The notes: generated by a model from the sequence alone, not told the origin. A stretch of 64,000 nucleotides of DNA from Krasilnikoviella flava (GCF_900167525.1 NZ_FUZQ01000007.1:310001-374000); one strand, 5' to 3'; positions 51,355 through 61,386 are shown, numbered from the stretch's first letter. Program-made: numbers and translations.

Positions 51355-51398
51355 CGGCGGCCACCCGCTCCCGGTGACACCGAGGAGCACGGCCGCCG
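51355..51398 (+). promoter_or_regulatory. Stem-loop between rpmI and rplT
   Basis: CGGCGGCC (51355-51362) pairs with GGCCGCCG (51391-51398) around a 28-nt loop. It could be an L20 control site, since L20 is autoregulatory in other bacteria, but no homology was tested. Confidence 0.3.
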
Positions 51399-51434
51399 GG
51401 TCCACTTCCGACCCGATACTGCAAGGAGCATCAC

Positions 51435-51818
51435 GTGGCACGCGTGAAGCGGGCGGTCAACGCCCACAAGAAGCGCCGTACGACCCTCGAGCGCGCCAGC
51501 GGCTACCGCGGCCAGCGTTCGCGCCTGTACCGGAAGGCGAAGGAGCAGGTCACCCACTCCCTCGTCTACTCGTACCGCGACCGCAAGGCGAAGAAGGGCG
51601 ACTTCCGCAAGCTGTGGATCCAGCGCATCAACGCTGCGTCCCGCGCGCAGGGGCTGACCTACAACCGCCTCATCCAGGGCCTCAAGGCTGCCGGTGTGGA
51701 GGTCGACCGCCGCATGCTCGCCGAGCTCGCGGTCAACGACGTGGCGGCGTTCAACGCGCTCGTCCAGGTCGCCAAGGACGCGCTGCCGGCCGACGTCAAC
51801 GCGCCGAAGGCCGCCTGA
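51435..51818 (+). CDS. rplT: 50S ribosomal protein bL20
   Basis: 127 aa, early-assembly 23S rRNA-binding protein. [20 protein letters not shown] at the start, [16 protein letters not shown] and LWIQRINAA are typical. GTG 51435 has AAGGAG 6 nt upstream. Followed after 47 nt by an rRNA methyltransferase gene. Confidence 0.97.
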   Translation: MARVKRAVNAHKKRRTTLERASGYRGQRSRLYRKAKEQVTHSLVYSYRDRKAKKGDFRKLWIQRINAASRAQGLTYNRLIQGLKAAGVEVDRRMLAELAVNDVAAFNALVQVAKDALPADVNAPKAA

Positions 51819-51865
51819 GCCACCCCGCTCAGCACCACGGACGCCCGGACACCCCCGACCTGTCG

Positions 51866-52738
51866 ATGCCCCGCATCCCCGACGTGACGCTCGCCAACCC
51901 GCGAGCGGACCGGGTCAAGCAGGTCAGGGCGCTGTCCGGGCGTCCTGCGCGTTCCCGGCACGAACAGTTCCTCGTCGAGGGTCCGCAGGGCGTGCGCGAG
52001 GCGGTCCGCCACGCGACCGACGACGTCCGGGACGTCTACCTCACACCGGCCGCGGCCGAGCGCTACGACGAGATCCTGCACGACGCCCTCGAGTCCGGCC
52101 TGCACGTGCACGTCGGTACCCCCGAGGTGCTGGAAGCGATGAGTCCCGACGCCCAGGGCGTCCTGGCCGTCGTCCGCGCCGGGTCGACCGGCCTCGACGA
52201 GGCCGTGGCGACCCTGGAACAGGCGAGGTCCGCCGTCGGGCGCCCGCTGCTCGTCACGGTGCTCGCCGCCGTGCGCGACCCCGGGAACGCGGGCACGGTG
52301 ATCCGTGCGTCGGACGCCGCAGGGGCCGACCTGGTGGTCCTCGCGGGCCACAGCGTCGACCCGCACAACCCCAAGGTCGTGCGCTCCACCGCCGGCTCGC
52401 TCTTCCACGTCCCGGTCGTCACCGGGGCGTCGCTGGCCGACGCCGTGGCCGTCCTCCGGTCGGCCGGCTGCGTCGTCCTCGCCGCGGACGGCGCGGGCAC
52501 CCACGACCTCGACGACCTGCTCGACGTCGCGGGCGCTGCCCCGCGCGAGCCTGATCAGCCCGATCTGGCCGGCTCGACGGCATGGGTCTTCGGCAACGAG
52601 GCATGGGGTCTGCCCGAGGCCGACCGTGCCCTCGCCGACGCCGTCGTGCGCGTGCCGATCCGCGGCCAGGCCGAGTCTCTGAACCTCGCCACCGCCGCCA
52701 CGGTGTGTCTCTACGCCAGCGGACGCGCACAGCGCTGA
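51866..52738 (+). CDS. SpoU/TrmH-family RNA 2'-O-methyltransferase
   Basis: 290 aa. N-terminal substrate-binding domain (RHEQFLVEGPQGVREAV) and C-terminal knotted SPOUT fold with the three motifs LAAVRDPGNAGTVIRASDAAG, WVFGNEAWGLP and VPIRGQAESLNLATAA. It methylates a ribose in rRNA or tRNA; the nucleotide is not known. In actinobacteria this gene sits between rplT and pheS, as here. ATG 51866 has no strong ribosome site. Confidence 0.92.
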   Translation: MPRIPDVTLANPRADRVKQVRALSGRPARSRHEQFLVEGPQGVREAVRHATDDVRDVYLTPAAAERYDEILHDALESGLHVHVGTPEVLEAMSPDAQGVLAVVRAGSTGLDEAVATLEQARSAVGRPLLVTVLAAVRDPGNAGTVIRASDAAGADLVVLAGHSVDPHNPKVVRSTAGSLFHVPVVTGASLADAVAVLRSAGCVVLAADGAGTHDLDDLLDVAGAAPREPDQPDLAGSTAWVFGNEAWGLPEADRALADAVVRVPIRGQAESLNLATAATVCLYASGRAQR

Positions 52739-52754
52739 GCCCACGGCTCGCGCC

Positions 52755-53084
52755 TCACGAGGCCGCAGCCCGCTCGTCGCCCCGGCGGCCGAACGCCCCC
52801 GGGCCGGCGTGGAACAGGCCGATCGCCAGGACGCCGAGCGACCCGGCGGCCCACGCCGACACGGGATGCTGCCCTGCCGGGGACCAGACGAGCCACAGCG
52901 GCGTCGTGCTCAGGGCGAACCAGCCGGCCACCAGGTTCGGCACCGGGCCGCTGCCCAGAGCCGACGGGTAGCGCCGCCGCGTGGTGCCGCGGACCAGGTG
53001 CGGGACGCCGTCCCCGCCCCAGACGCCGTCGAGGAAGCTGAGGACGTTCGTGGTCAGCATCGTGGTCAGCATCGTGGTCAGCAC
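52755..53084 (-). CDS. Small membrane protein with repeat-encoded N-terminus
   Basis: About 109 aa from GTG 53084, which has GAGAGG 6 nt upstream. Two hydrophobic segments (NLVAGWFALSTTPLWLVW, AAGSLGVLAIGLFHAG). The first 12 residues come from a 12-bp tandem repeat (LTTM repeated), and each repeat carries an in-frame ATG, so starts at 53084, 53072 or 53060 are all possible. Not recognised. It converges on the SpoU gene and is divergent from thpR. Confidence 0.6.
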   Translation of the reverse strand: MLTTMLTTMLTTNVLSFLDGVWGGDGVPHLVRGTTRRRYPSALGSGPVPNLVAGWFALSTTPLWLVWSPAGQHPVSAWAAGSLGVLAIGLFHAGPGAFGRRGDERAAAS

Positions 53085-53085
53085 G
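53051..53085. repeat. 12-bp tandem repeat at a start codon
   Basis: Nearly three copies of TGGTCAGCATCG (last copy ACG-ended and one base short). On the minus strand each unit reads ATG CTG ACC ACG, giving alternative start codons. Confidence 0.85.
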
Positions 53086-53168
53086 GGGCGCCTCTCGGTG
53101 GCGGACGTCGGTGGCGGCCGGTCTTCCGTCGCGCGAACCGCGCCGCGAGGGCGTGGCACGATGCCGGG

Positions 53169-53813
53169 ATGCGTCTCTTCACGGCCGTGTACCCCTCCGG
53201 GGAGGCGGCCCGTCACCTGGAGCTCGCCCTGGCAGGGGTCGGTGGGCCGTTCCTCGCGGACCCGGGCCGGGGCCTGCGGTGGGTGCCGCCGGGGCAGCGG
53301 CACGTGACGCTCGTCTTCCACGGCGAGGTGCCGGACGGTGCTGTGCCGGACTACGTCGACGCGCTGAGGGACGCCCTGGCCGACGTGCCGCCGTTCGAGC
53401 TGGCCCTGAGCGGCGGCGGCACGTTCGGGGGGCGCACCCTCTGGGTGGGCGTCGCCGGGTCCGTCGACGACCTGCGGCGCGCCGGGGAGCTCGCGCAGGA
53501 CGCCGCCGTCGGCGCCTCGGGTCTGCCCGCCTCGGACCGCACGTCGGGGCGGCCGCACCTCACCGTCGCGCGTGCGACCGTCCGGGCCGCGGAGGGGCGG
53601 CGGCGGGTGGACGGCGCGCGCGGCGGCACGAGCGGGCGCGAGGCCGAGACGTCGCCGCTGGTGCCCTGGGCGCGAGCGCTCGTCGTGTACCGGGGGCCGT
53701 CGTGGCGGGTGGACGCCGTGCACGTCGTCGCGTCCCGGCTCGGGGAAGGGCGGTCGGGAGGGCCGCTGCACGAGGACGTCGCCGTCGTCGCGCTGGGCGG
53801 AGGGGTCGCCTAG
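53169..53813 (+). CDS. thpR: RNA 2',3'-cyclic phosphodiesterase ThpR
   Basis: 2H phosphoesterase that opens 2',3'-cyclic phosphates on RNA ends. 214 aa. The two catalytic HxT motifs are HVTLVF (about residue 44) and HLTVAR (about 132). ATG 53169 begins with the family start MRLFTAVYPS. CACGAT, 6 nt before the ATG, may be a weak leaderless -10 box. A Gly/Arg-rich insert follows the second motif. Confidence 0.88.
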   Translation: MRLFTAVYPSGEAARHLELALAGVGGPFLADPGRGLRWVPPGQRHVTLVFHGEVPDGAVPDYVDALRDALADVPPFELALSGGGTFGGRTLWVGVAGSVDDLRRAGELAQDAAVGASGLPASDRTSGRPHLTVARATVRAAEGRRRVDGARGGTSGREAETSPLVPWARALVVYRGPSWRVDAVHVVASRLGEGRSGGPLHEDVAVVALGGGVA

Positions 53814-53921
53814 CGGTCGGCCGGGCGAGGCGTGCTGGACGCAGCGGGGTCCGCTCGTCGGCGAAGGTCGAGGCGATCTGCGGGTACGCGGTCGCCTGAG
53901 CCGCGGTCACAACGTCCGCGC

Positions 53922-54025
53922 CACGCCTCCCGTGCCATCATGGGAGGCGTGACACGCCGCGACCGCCGATTTACCGGGCCCGCCACGGGCCCGGCCCCGG
54001 CTGCCTCCGCGCGCTGAGCGCGCGG
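53922..54025. other. Three perfect hairpins and a tiny reading frame upstream of pheS
   Basis: The 303-nt gap between thpR and pheS contains CACGCCTCCC/GGGAGGCGTG (53922-53951, 10-bp arms), CCGGGCCCG-CCA-CGGGCCCGG (53974-53994, 9-bp arms) and CCGCGCGC-TGA-GCGCGCGG (54007-54025, 8-bp arms). A 22-codon frame from GTG 53949 to TGA 54015-54017 spans the second hairpin and its stop is exactly the loop of the third. CATCAT lies 7 nt before that GTG. Role unknown: terminators, or a leader. Confidence 0.45.
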
Positions 54026-54063
54026 CACCGCGGACGCCGACCTGACCGGCCCGGGCGGGCACA

Positions 54064-54069
54064 TAAACT
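54064..54069 (+). promoter_or_regulatory. Putative pheS promoter -10 box (TAAACT)
   Basis: TAAACT about 47 nt before ATG 54117, downstream of the hairpin cluster. The mRNA would have a normal leader with AGGAAGG about 7 nt before the start. Confidence 0.45.
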
Positions 54070-54071
54070 GA

Positions 54072-55189
<1,118 letters not shown>

Positions 55190-55190
<1 letters not shown>

Positions 55191-57802
55191 TGCCTCGCAT
55201 CGTCACTGACTGGCTCGGCGAGCACGTCGAGCTGCCGGCGGACCTCACCGCGGAGCAGCTCGCGGCAGCGCTGGTGAAGGTCGGCCTGGAGGAGGAGGAG
55301 ATCCACCCCGCCGCCGTCACCGGCCCGCTCGTCGTCGGGCGCGTGCTCTCGCAGACGCCGGAGCCGCAGAAGAACGGCAAGACCATCAACTGGTGCCTGG
55401 TCGACGTCGGCCCGGAGCACAACGCCACGCAGATCAAGGGCGTCGACGACGCCGACGTCCCCGCGGGCGGCGCGCGCGGCGTCGTCTGCGGCGCGCACAA
55501 CTTCGGCGTGGGGGACCTCGTCGTCGTGTCGCTGCCCGGCACGGTGCTGCCGGGCGGCTTCGCCATCGCGGCGCGCAAGACGTACGGCCACGTGTCGGAC
55601 GGCATGATCTGCTCGGTGCGCGAGCTCGGCATCGGCGAGGACCACGACGGTATCCTCGTGCTGACCCGCGCCGGCTTCGACGCCGCCGACCTCACGCCCG
55701 GCCAGGACGCGGTCGCCCTGCTCGGCCTCGGCGACGAGGTCCTCGAGATCAACGTGACCCCCGACCGCGGGTACGCGTTCAGCTACCGCGGGGTGGCGCG
55801 CGAGTACGCCCACTCGACGGGCGCGCGCTTCACCGACCGGGGGCTCGCCGCGAACCTCGTGACGCCCCCGCCCCCCGCGACGGCCGACGGGTTCGCCGTC
55901 GAGGTCGACGACGCGGCGCCGATCCATGGGCAGGTGGGCTGCGACCGGTTCGTCACGCGCGTGGTGCGCGGCATCGACCCGGCGGCGCCCACCCCGCCGT
56001 GGATGAAGCGCCGCCTCGAGGGCTCGGGCATGCGCACCATCTCCCTGGCCGTCGACGTCACCAACTACGTCATGCTCGACCTCGGGCAGCCGCTGCACGC
56101 CTACGACCTGGACCAGGTCGCGGCGCCGATCGTCGTCCGGCGAGCGGCCCCGGGGGAGCGGCTGACCACGCTCGACGACGCCGACCGCGCGCTGGACGGG
56201 GAGGACCTGCTGATCACCGACTCGCTCGCCGGCGGGCGTGGATCGCGGGTGCTGGGCCTGGCCGGCGTCATGGGTGGTGCCTCCTCCGAGGTCAGCCCCA
56301 CGACGACCGACGTCCTGGTCGAGGCGGCCCACTTCGACCCGATCACCGTGGCCCGCACGGCCCGCCGGCACCGGCTGCCGTCCGAGGCGGCCAAGCGGTT
56401 CGAGCGCGGCGTGGACCCGCTCCTGCCCGCCGTCGCGGCGCAGCGCGTGGTCGACCTGCTCGTCGAGCTCGGCGGCGGCACGGCCGACCCGGCCGTGGGC
56501 GACCTGGACGCCACCACACCGCCCCAGGCGGTGCACCTGGACGTCACCCTGCCGACGCGGCTGTCCGGCGTCGACTACGACCGGGCGACCGTGACCAGGA
56601 CTCTCGAGCAGATCGGCTGCACCGTCACCGACGCGGTGCCCGGCGCCGCCATGGACGCCGTCCGTGTGACGCCGCCGTCGTGGCGCCCCGACCTCACCGA
56701 GCCGGCCGCGCTGGTCGAGGAGGTCGTGCGGATCGAGGGTTACGACCAGATCCCCTCGGTGCTCCCCGCCGCACCCGGCGGCCGCGGGCTCACGACCGAG
56801 CAGCGGGCCCGCCGGTCGGTGGCGCGCTCGCTCGCCGAGGCGGGGCTCGTCGAGGTCCTGTCCTACCCGTTCGTCGGTCAGGCCGACCTGGACGCGCTCG
56901 GGCTGCCCGAGGACGACGTGCGCCGCACGACGCTCCGCCTGGCGAACCCGCTGGCGGACGACCGGCCGTTCCTGCGTGCCGACCTGCTCTCGACGCTGCT
57001 CGAGACCGCGCGCCGGAACGTGTCGCGCGGGCTTCCCGACGTCGCGGTCTTCGAGATCGGGCTGGTCACGCGGCCGACGCCGGGCACGCCGGCGCCGCCG
57101 CAGCTGCCGGTCGGCGTGCGGCCGTCGGACGAGGACCTGGCGGCCCTGGTCGCCGCCGTGCCCGACCAGCCTCGGCACGTCGCCGGCGTGCTGACCGGCC
57201 GGGCCGTGCCCGCCGGCTGGTGGGGAGGCGGTCGCTCGGCGGACTGGGCGGACGCCCTCGACGCCGCCCGCCTCGTCGCCGCGCGCACCGGCGCCGTGGT
57301 CACGGTCGCGGCCGACGCGGGGACGATGCCGTGGCACCCGGGCCGCTGCGCGGCGCTGACGCTGCCCGACGGCACCGTCGCCGGGCACGCGGGCGAGCTG
57401 CACCCCAAGGTGGTCGAGGCCCTGGGCCTGCCCGCCCGGGCTGCGGCGTTCGAGCTCGACCTCGGCGCGCTGATCGCGGCCGGCGGCGACGAGCCGGTGG
57501 CTGCCGGCCCGGTGTCGGCGTTCCCGGCGGCGAAGGAGGACTTCGCGTTCGTCGTCGACGACGCCGTGCCTGCCGCGGACGTGCGCGCCGCCGTCGTGGC
57601 GGGCGCCGGCCCGCTGCTGGAGGACGCGCGGCTGTTCGACGTGTTCACCGGTGACCAGGTGGGGGAGGGCAAGAAGTCCCTCGCCTACTCGGTGCGGCTG
57701 CGCGCCGCCGACCGCACCCTCACCGCGGACGACGTGCGCGCCGTCCGCGAGGGCGTCGTCGCGTCGGCCGCCGAATGCGTGGGAGCCGTGCTGCGTGGCT
57801 GA
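55190..57802 (+). CDS. pheT: Phenylalanine-tRNA ligase beta subunit PheT
   Basis: 870 aa partner of PheS. Domain order: EMAP-like tRNA-binding fold (LVVGRVLSQTPEPQKNG, about residues 40-150), B3/B4 editing domain, B5 (TRLSGVDYDRATVTRTL region), a catalytic-like domain and the C-terminal ferredoxin-like anticodon domain (AKEDFAFVVDDAVPAADV). ATG 55190 overlaps the pheS stop. The dehydrogenase that follows begins inside its last 8 nt. Confidence 0.96.
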
Positions 57803-58679
57803 CTCGTCCCGGCCGGTCGAGCCTGTCGAGACCACGCCGCCCCCGGCCCGCACCGCGCTGGTCACCGGCGCGAGCCGCGGCATCGGCCGTGAGGTCGCGC
57901 TCGGGCTGGCGAGGGCCGGTCTCGACGTCGCGCTCGTCGCGCGGGATGCCGGTCGGCTGGCCGAGGTCGCGCGCGAGGTGCGCGACCTCGGCCGGTCGGC
58001 CCTCGAGCTGCCGGCCGACGTGACCGACACCGCCGCGGTGGGCGCCGCCGTGCACGCGGCCGAGGCGTCCCGGTCCGACGGGGGCCTCGGGTCGGTGGAC
58101 CTGCTCGTCAACAACGCGGGCCGCATCGACGCCGAGGTGCCGCTGTGGGAGGCGGACCCCGACGAGTGGTGGTCGGTGCTGGAGACCAACGTGCGCGGCC
58201 CGTTCCTGCTCGCCCGGCACGTGGTGCCCGGCATGCTGGCCCGTGGCGGCGGTCGCGTCGTCGACCTTGCCTCGGGCGCGAGCACGCACGAGATGGTCGC
58301 GTCGAGCGCCTACAACGCGAGCAAGACGGCACTGCTGCGTCTCGGCGCGGGCTTGCACGCGGCGGGGCACGCGCGCGGGCTGCGGGTCTTCGAGCTCTCG
58401 CCCGGGACGGTCGCTACCGAGATGACCGCCGGAATGCCGATGCACGCCGAGCGCACCGAGTGGACGCCGGTCGAGCGCACGGTGGACATGGTCGTCGCGA
58501 TCGCGAGCGGCGACCTGGACGCCTGCTCGGGGTGGTACCTGCGGGTCACGCACGACACCCCGGCGTCCCTGCGCGCTCTCGTCGCGACGGCGGAGGGGCG
58601 CCGGGGCATGGCACGGCACCTGCGGGTGCTGCCCGCGGCCGCGGGCGACCCGCTGGGCCCGGACCTCACCGGTCGATGA
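57795..58679 (+). CDS. Short-chain dehydrogenase/reductase
   Basis: 294 aa. Classical SDR: cofactor motif TGASRGIG, NNAG, and catalytic YNASK with the preceding Ser in DLASGASTHE. Substrate unknown. GTG 57795 overlaps pheT by 8 nt. Residues 6-13 (RPVEPVET) are encoded by a REP-like palindrome, so the N-terminal extension before PARTALVTGAS looks like a non-conserved addition made by repeat insertion. Confidence 0.85.
   Translation: MADSSRPVEPVETTPPPARTALVTGASRGIGREVALGLARAGLDVALVARDAGRLAEVAREVRDLGRSALELPADVTDTAAVGAAVHAAEASRSDGGLGSVDLLVNNAGRIDAEVPLWEADPDEWWSVLETNVRGPFLLARHVVPGMLARGGGRVVDLASGASTHEMVASSAYNASKTALLRLGAGLHAAGHARGLRVFELSPGTVATEMTAGMPMHAERTEWTPVERTVDMVVAIASGDLDACSGWYLRVTHDTPASLRALVATAEGRRGMARHLRVLPAAAGDPLGPDLTGR
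57815..57833. repeat. REP-like palindrome inside a coding start
   Basis: GGTCGAGCCTGTCGAGACC, 17 of 19 bases the same as 44139-44157. It lies in the first 40 nt of the dehydrogenase gene and is read as RPVEPVETT. Confidence 0.7.
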
Positions 58680-58709
58680 CCGGCGGCCCGGGCGGCCCCG
58701 GGAAGCGGA

Positions 58710-59495
58710 TCAGCGGCGCTCGTCGCGCCAGCGCACCCACTGCTCGACGAGCGTCAGGTCGTAGTCGGGCCCGCTCGTGCCGATCGTGAACAGGGTGGCG
58801 CCGGCGTCGAGCAGCTTGTCCCCGACCTCCTCGGGCGGGGCGCCCACGCCGACCGACCGCTCCACGAGGGCCGCGGTGTCGCGCCCGACGGCCGCGCCGT
58901 GCTCGTCGAGGATCGCGGACTTGCGCGTCAGGGTGTCGACGTCGCCGAAGGAGTGCCAGACGTCGGCGTGCTCGGCCACGAGGCGCAGCGTCTTCTTCTC
59001 GCCGCCGCCGCCGATCAGCACGGGGATCTCCCGGGTCGGCGCGGGGTTGCCGGCCGCGAGCCGGGCCTTGATGCGGGGGAGCGCCTCGCCGAGGTCGGCG
59101 ATCCGCGAGCCCGCCGTGCCGAACTCGTAGCCGAACTGCTCGTAGTCCTTGGCGAACCAGCCGGCGCCGATGCCGAGGATCAGGCGGCCGCCGCTGATGT
59201 GGTCGACCGTGCGTGCCATGTCCGCGAGCAGGTCGGGGTTGCGGTAGGAGTTGCAGCTGACCAGGGCGCCGATCTGGACGCGCTCCGTCTGCTCGGCCCA
59301 GGCGCCGAGCATGGTCCAGCACTCGTAGTGCTTGCCGTCGGGGTCGCCGGACAGCGGGAAGAAGTGGTCCCAGTTGAAGAGGACGTCGACCCCGGCGTCC
59401 TCGGCGCGCCGGACGGCGTCGCGCATCTGGGCGTAGTCGGCGTGCTGAGGCTGGAGCTGGACCCCGATGCGGATCGGGTGGGTGGTGTCGGTCAC
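58710..59495 (-). CDS. LLM-class F420-dependent oxidoreductase
   Basis: 261 aa luciferase-like monooxygenase fold (TIM barrel). FNWDHFFPLSG, GALVSCNSYRNPDLLADMA, HISGGRLILGIGAGWFAKDY and VLIGGGGEKKTLRLVAEHAD are typical of the actinobacterial F420-binding branch. Substrate unknown. GTG 59495 lies 6 nt after TAGGCT, so it looks leaderless. It converges with the short-chain dehydrogenase. Confidence 0.87.
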   Translation of the reverse strand: MTDTTHPIRIGVQLQPQHADYAQMRDAVRRAEDAGVDVLFNWDHFFPLSGDPDGKHYECWTMLGAWAEQTERVQIGALVSCNSYRNPDLLADMARTVDHISGGRLILGIGAGWFAKDYEQFGYEFGTAGSRIADLGEALPRIKARLAAGNPAPTREIPVLIGGGGEKKTLRLVAEHADVWHSFGDVDTLTRKSAILDEHGAAVGRDTAALVERSVGVGAPPEEVGDKLLDAGATLFTIGTSGPDYDLTLVEQWVRWRDERR

Positions 59496-59501
59496 GCGCC
59501 G

Positions 59502-59507
59502 AGCCTA
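59502..59507 (-). promoter_or_regulatory. Putative -10 box (TAGGCT) of the leaderless LLM gene
   Basis: TAGGCT on the minus strand, 6 nt before GTG 59495. Confidence 0.5.
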
Positions 59508-59528
59508 CGACCGTCCGTGCGCTGGCCG

Positions 59529-60320
59529 TCAGGCTGTTCGCGTGGCGACCACGAACACGCGCCGGAACGCCAGGGGAGTGCCCCACGGCCGGCGGGGGTA
59601 CGCCTCCCGCAGCGCCGCCCCGAGATCGGCGTCGAAGCTCGCGCGCAGCCCCGTCCCCTGCGCCGCGTCGTACGCGTCGAGCGCGTGCAGCACCGGCTGC
59701 GCCCCGGTGGCGGAGATCCAGCGGAGCACCGGGTCCTCGCCGCCCAGCACGTGGGAGTAGGTGGTCTCCCACGTGTCGACCTCCCACCCGGGGCCCGCGA
59801 GGAGCTCGAGGTAGTCCGCCGGGTCGCCGACGGCGCGGCGCTCGACCGGGCCGACGGCGGCGGCGTACGGCTCGCGCCCGGCGACCTCGCGCAGCGCGCG
59901 GTGGCTCGGGGCGTCGTGGTTGCCGGGGACCGAGAAGGCGAACGTCTGCCGCGCCGTCGCGGCGAGCGCCGGCAGCAGGTCGCGGTGCCCGGGCACCCAC
60001 TGCAGCGTGGCGTTGCTGATCACGAGGTCGGCCTCGGGCGCAGGGCCACGGCCGGCGGCGTGGTCGCGGACGTCGGCGAGCTCGTAGCGTCCGTCCGGGT
60101 CGGCCGCCCGCGCCCGCTCGATCATCGCCGGGGAGGCGTCGAGCCCGACGAACGAGGCGTGCGGCCACCGCTCGCGGAGCAGGGGAGTGAGGTGGCCGGG
60201 GCCGCAGCCGAGATCGACGATGCTCGCCGGGTCGGTCAGCACGCGCGCGACCAGGTCCCCGAACGGCCGCGACCGCTCGTCGGTGTAGCGCAGGTACGCG
60301 GTGGGGGACCAGTCGGCCAT
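59529..60320 (-). CDS. tam: Trans-aconitate 2-methyltransferase Tam
   Basis: 263 aa SAM-dependent enzyme that methylates trans-aconitate, an aconitase inhibitor formed from cis-aconitate, especially under oxidative stress. SAM motif I IVDLGCGPGHLTPLL, GLDASPAMIERAR, NATLQWVPGHRDLLP and the Tam-type PGNHDAPSH are visible. ATG 60320 has GAGAGGA 6 nt upstream. Its start region overlaps the end of a long dyad that resembles a MarR/TamR-type operator. Confidence 0.9.
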   Translation of the reverse strand: MADWSPTAYLRYTDERSRPFGDLVARVLTDPASIVDLGCGPGHLTPLLRERWPHASFVGLDASPAMIERARAADPDGRYELADVRDHAAGRGPAPEADLVISNATLQWVPGHRDLLPALAATARQTFAFSVPGNHDAPSHRALREVAGREPYAAAVGPVERRAVGDPADYLELLAGPGWEVDTWETTYSHVLGGEDPVLRWISATGAQPVLHALDAYDAAQGTGLRASFDADLGAALREAYPRRPWGTPLAFRRVFVVATRTA

Positions 60321-60329
60321 CACGATTCC

Positions 60330-60358
60330 TCTCGACGTCAAGTGTCTTGATGTCGAGA
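60330..60358. promoter_or_regulatory. Long dyad upstream of tam, possible TamR-like operator
   Basis: TCTCGACGTCAAG (60330-60342), TGT, CTTGATGTCGAGA (60346-60358): 13-bp arms with one mismatch. In Streptomyces tam is controlled by the MarR-family protein TamR. No MarR gene is in the window. Confidence 0.6.
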
Positions 60359-60375
60359 GACTAGCCTGGCGCAGC

Positions 60376-61359
60376 TCAGGGGACCAGCAGCACCTTGCCG
60401 GTCGTCGCGCGCCCCTCGAGGGCACGGTGCGCCTCGCCGGCGTCCGCCAGCGGGAACGTCGCGCCGACGCGGACGTCGAGGTCGCCCGCCGCGGCGGCGC
60501 CCAGTACCTCGGCCGCCCGCCACTCCAGCTCTCCGCGGGTGAGCGTGTAGTGCGCCAGCGTCGGCCGGGTGAGGTAGAGCGAGCCACCGGCGTTGAGCCG
60601 CTGCGGGTCGAACGGCGGCACCTGACCCGACGCACCTCCGAACAGCACCAGCGTGCCGCGCGGGCGCAGCGACGCGAGCGAGGCGTCGAACGTCGCGCGG
60701 CCCACGCCGTCATATGCCACGTGCACGCCGCGGCCGTCGGTGAGGTCGCGCACGACGGCGGGCAGCTCGGTCGAGACGTCGCCCATCGCGGCGTAGTCCA
60801 CCGTGTGCGCGGCGCCCGCCGCCGACGACAGGGCGGCCTTCTCCGGCGAGGACACCGTCGTGATGACACGCCCGCCGCGCGCGACCGCGAGCTGCGTCGC
60901 GAGCAGGCCGACGCCGCCCGCCCCGGCGGTGAGCAGGACGTCGTGGCCCGGACCGACCTCGAAGGTCGACGCCACGAGGTAGTGCGCCGTCATCCCCTGC
61001 AGCGGCAGTGCGGCAGCGGTGACGAGGTCGAGCCCCGCGGGGACGCGGACGGCGTTCGCGGCGGGGACGACGGCGAGCTCGGCGTACGAGCCCGGGGCCT
61101 CGTTCCAGGCCACCTCGTCGCCGACGGCGAAGCCCGTCACGCCGTCGCCGAGCGCCTCGACCGTGCCCGCACCCTCGACACCGACGACGTGCGGGTAGCT
61201 CATCGCGTACACGCCCGCACGCCGGTAGGTATCGATGAAGTTGACCCCGGCCGCGGCGACGCGGACGACGAGCTCGCCCGGGCCGGGCGAGGGGTCGGGC
61301 TGCTCGACGTACTCCAGGACCTCAGGACCACCCGCCGCGCGGGCCACGACTGCGTGCAT
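60376..61359 (-). CDS. Quinone oxidoreductase (zeta-crystallin type MDR)
   Basis: 327 aa zinc-free medium-chain reductase. VRVAAAGVNFIDTYRRAG and the NADPH motif AGAGGVGLLATQLA are hallmarks; the active-site Cys/His zinc ligands of alcohol dehydrogenases are missing. It probably reduces quinones with NADPH. ATG 61359 follows TAGGCT by 7 nt (leaderless). It ends 55 nt before tam, with the tam dyad in between. Confidence 0.9.
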   Translation of the reverse strand: MHAVVARAAGGPEVLEYVEQPDPSPGPGELVVRVAAAGVNFIDTYRRAGVYAMSYPHVVGVEGAGTVEALGDGVTGFAVGDEVAWNEAPGSYAELAVVPAANAVRVPAGLDLVTAAALPLQGMTAHYLVASTFEVGPGHDVLLTAGAGGVGLLATQLAVARGGRVITTVSSPEKAALSSAAGAAHTVDYAAMGDVSTELPAVVRDLTDGRGVHVAYDGVGRATFDASLASLRPRGTLVLFGGASGQVPPFDPQRLNAGGSLYLTRPTLAHYTLTRGELEWRAAEVLGAAAAGDLDVRVGATFPLADAGEAHRALEGRATTGKVLLVP

Positions 61360-61366
61360 GCGCCCG

Positions 61367-61372
61367 AGCCTA
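61367..61372 (-). promoter_or_regulatory. Putative -10 box (TAGGCT) of the leaderless quinone oxidoreductase
   Basis: TAGGCT on the minus strand, 7 nt before ATG 61359. Confidence 0.5.
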
Positions 61373-61386
61373 CGCAGCCGGGACCG

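Noticed and set aside
53949-54017. The small frame before pheS as a classical Phe attenuation leader peptide
   Set aside because: It contains a single Phe codon; a Phe-sensing leader would have several in a row.
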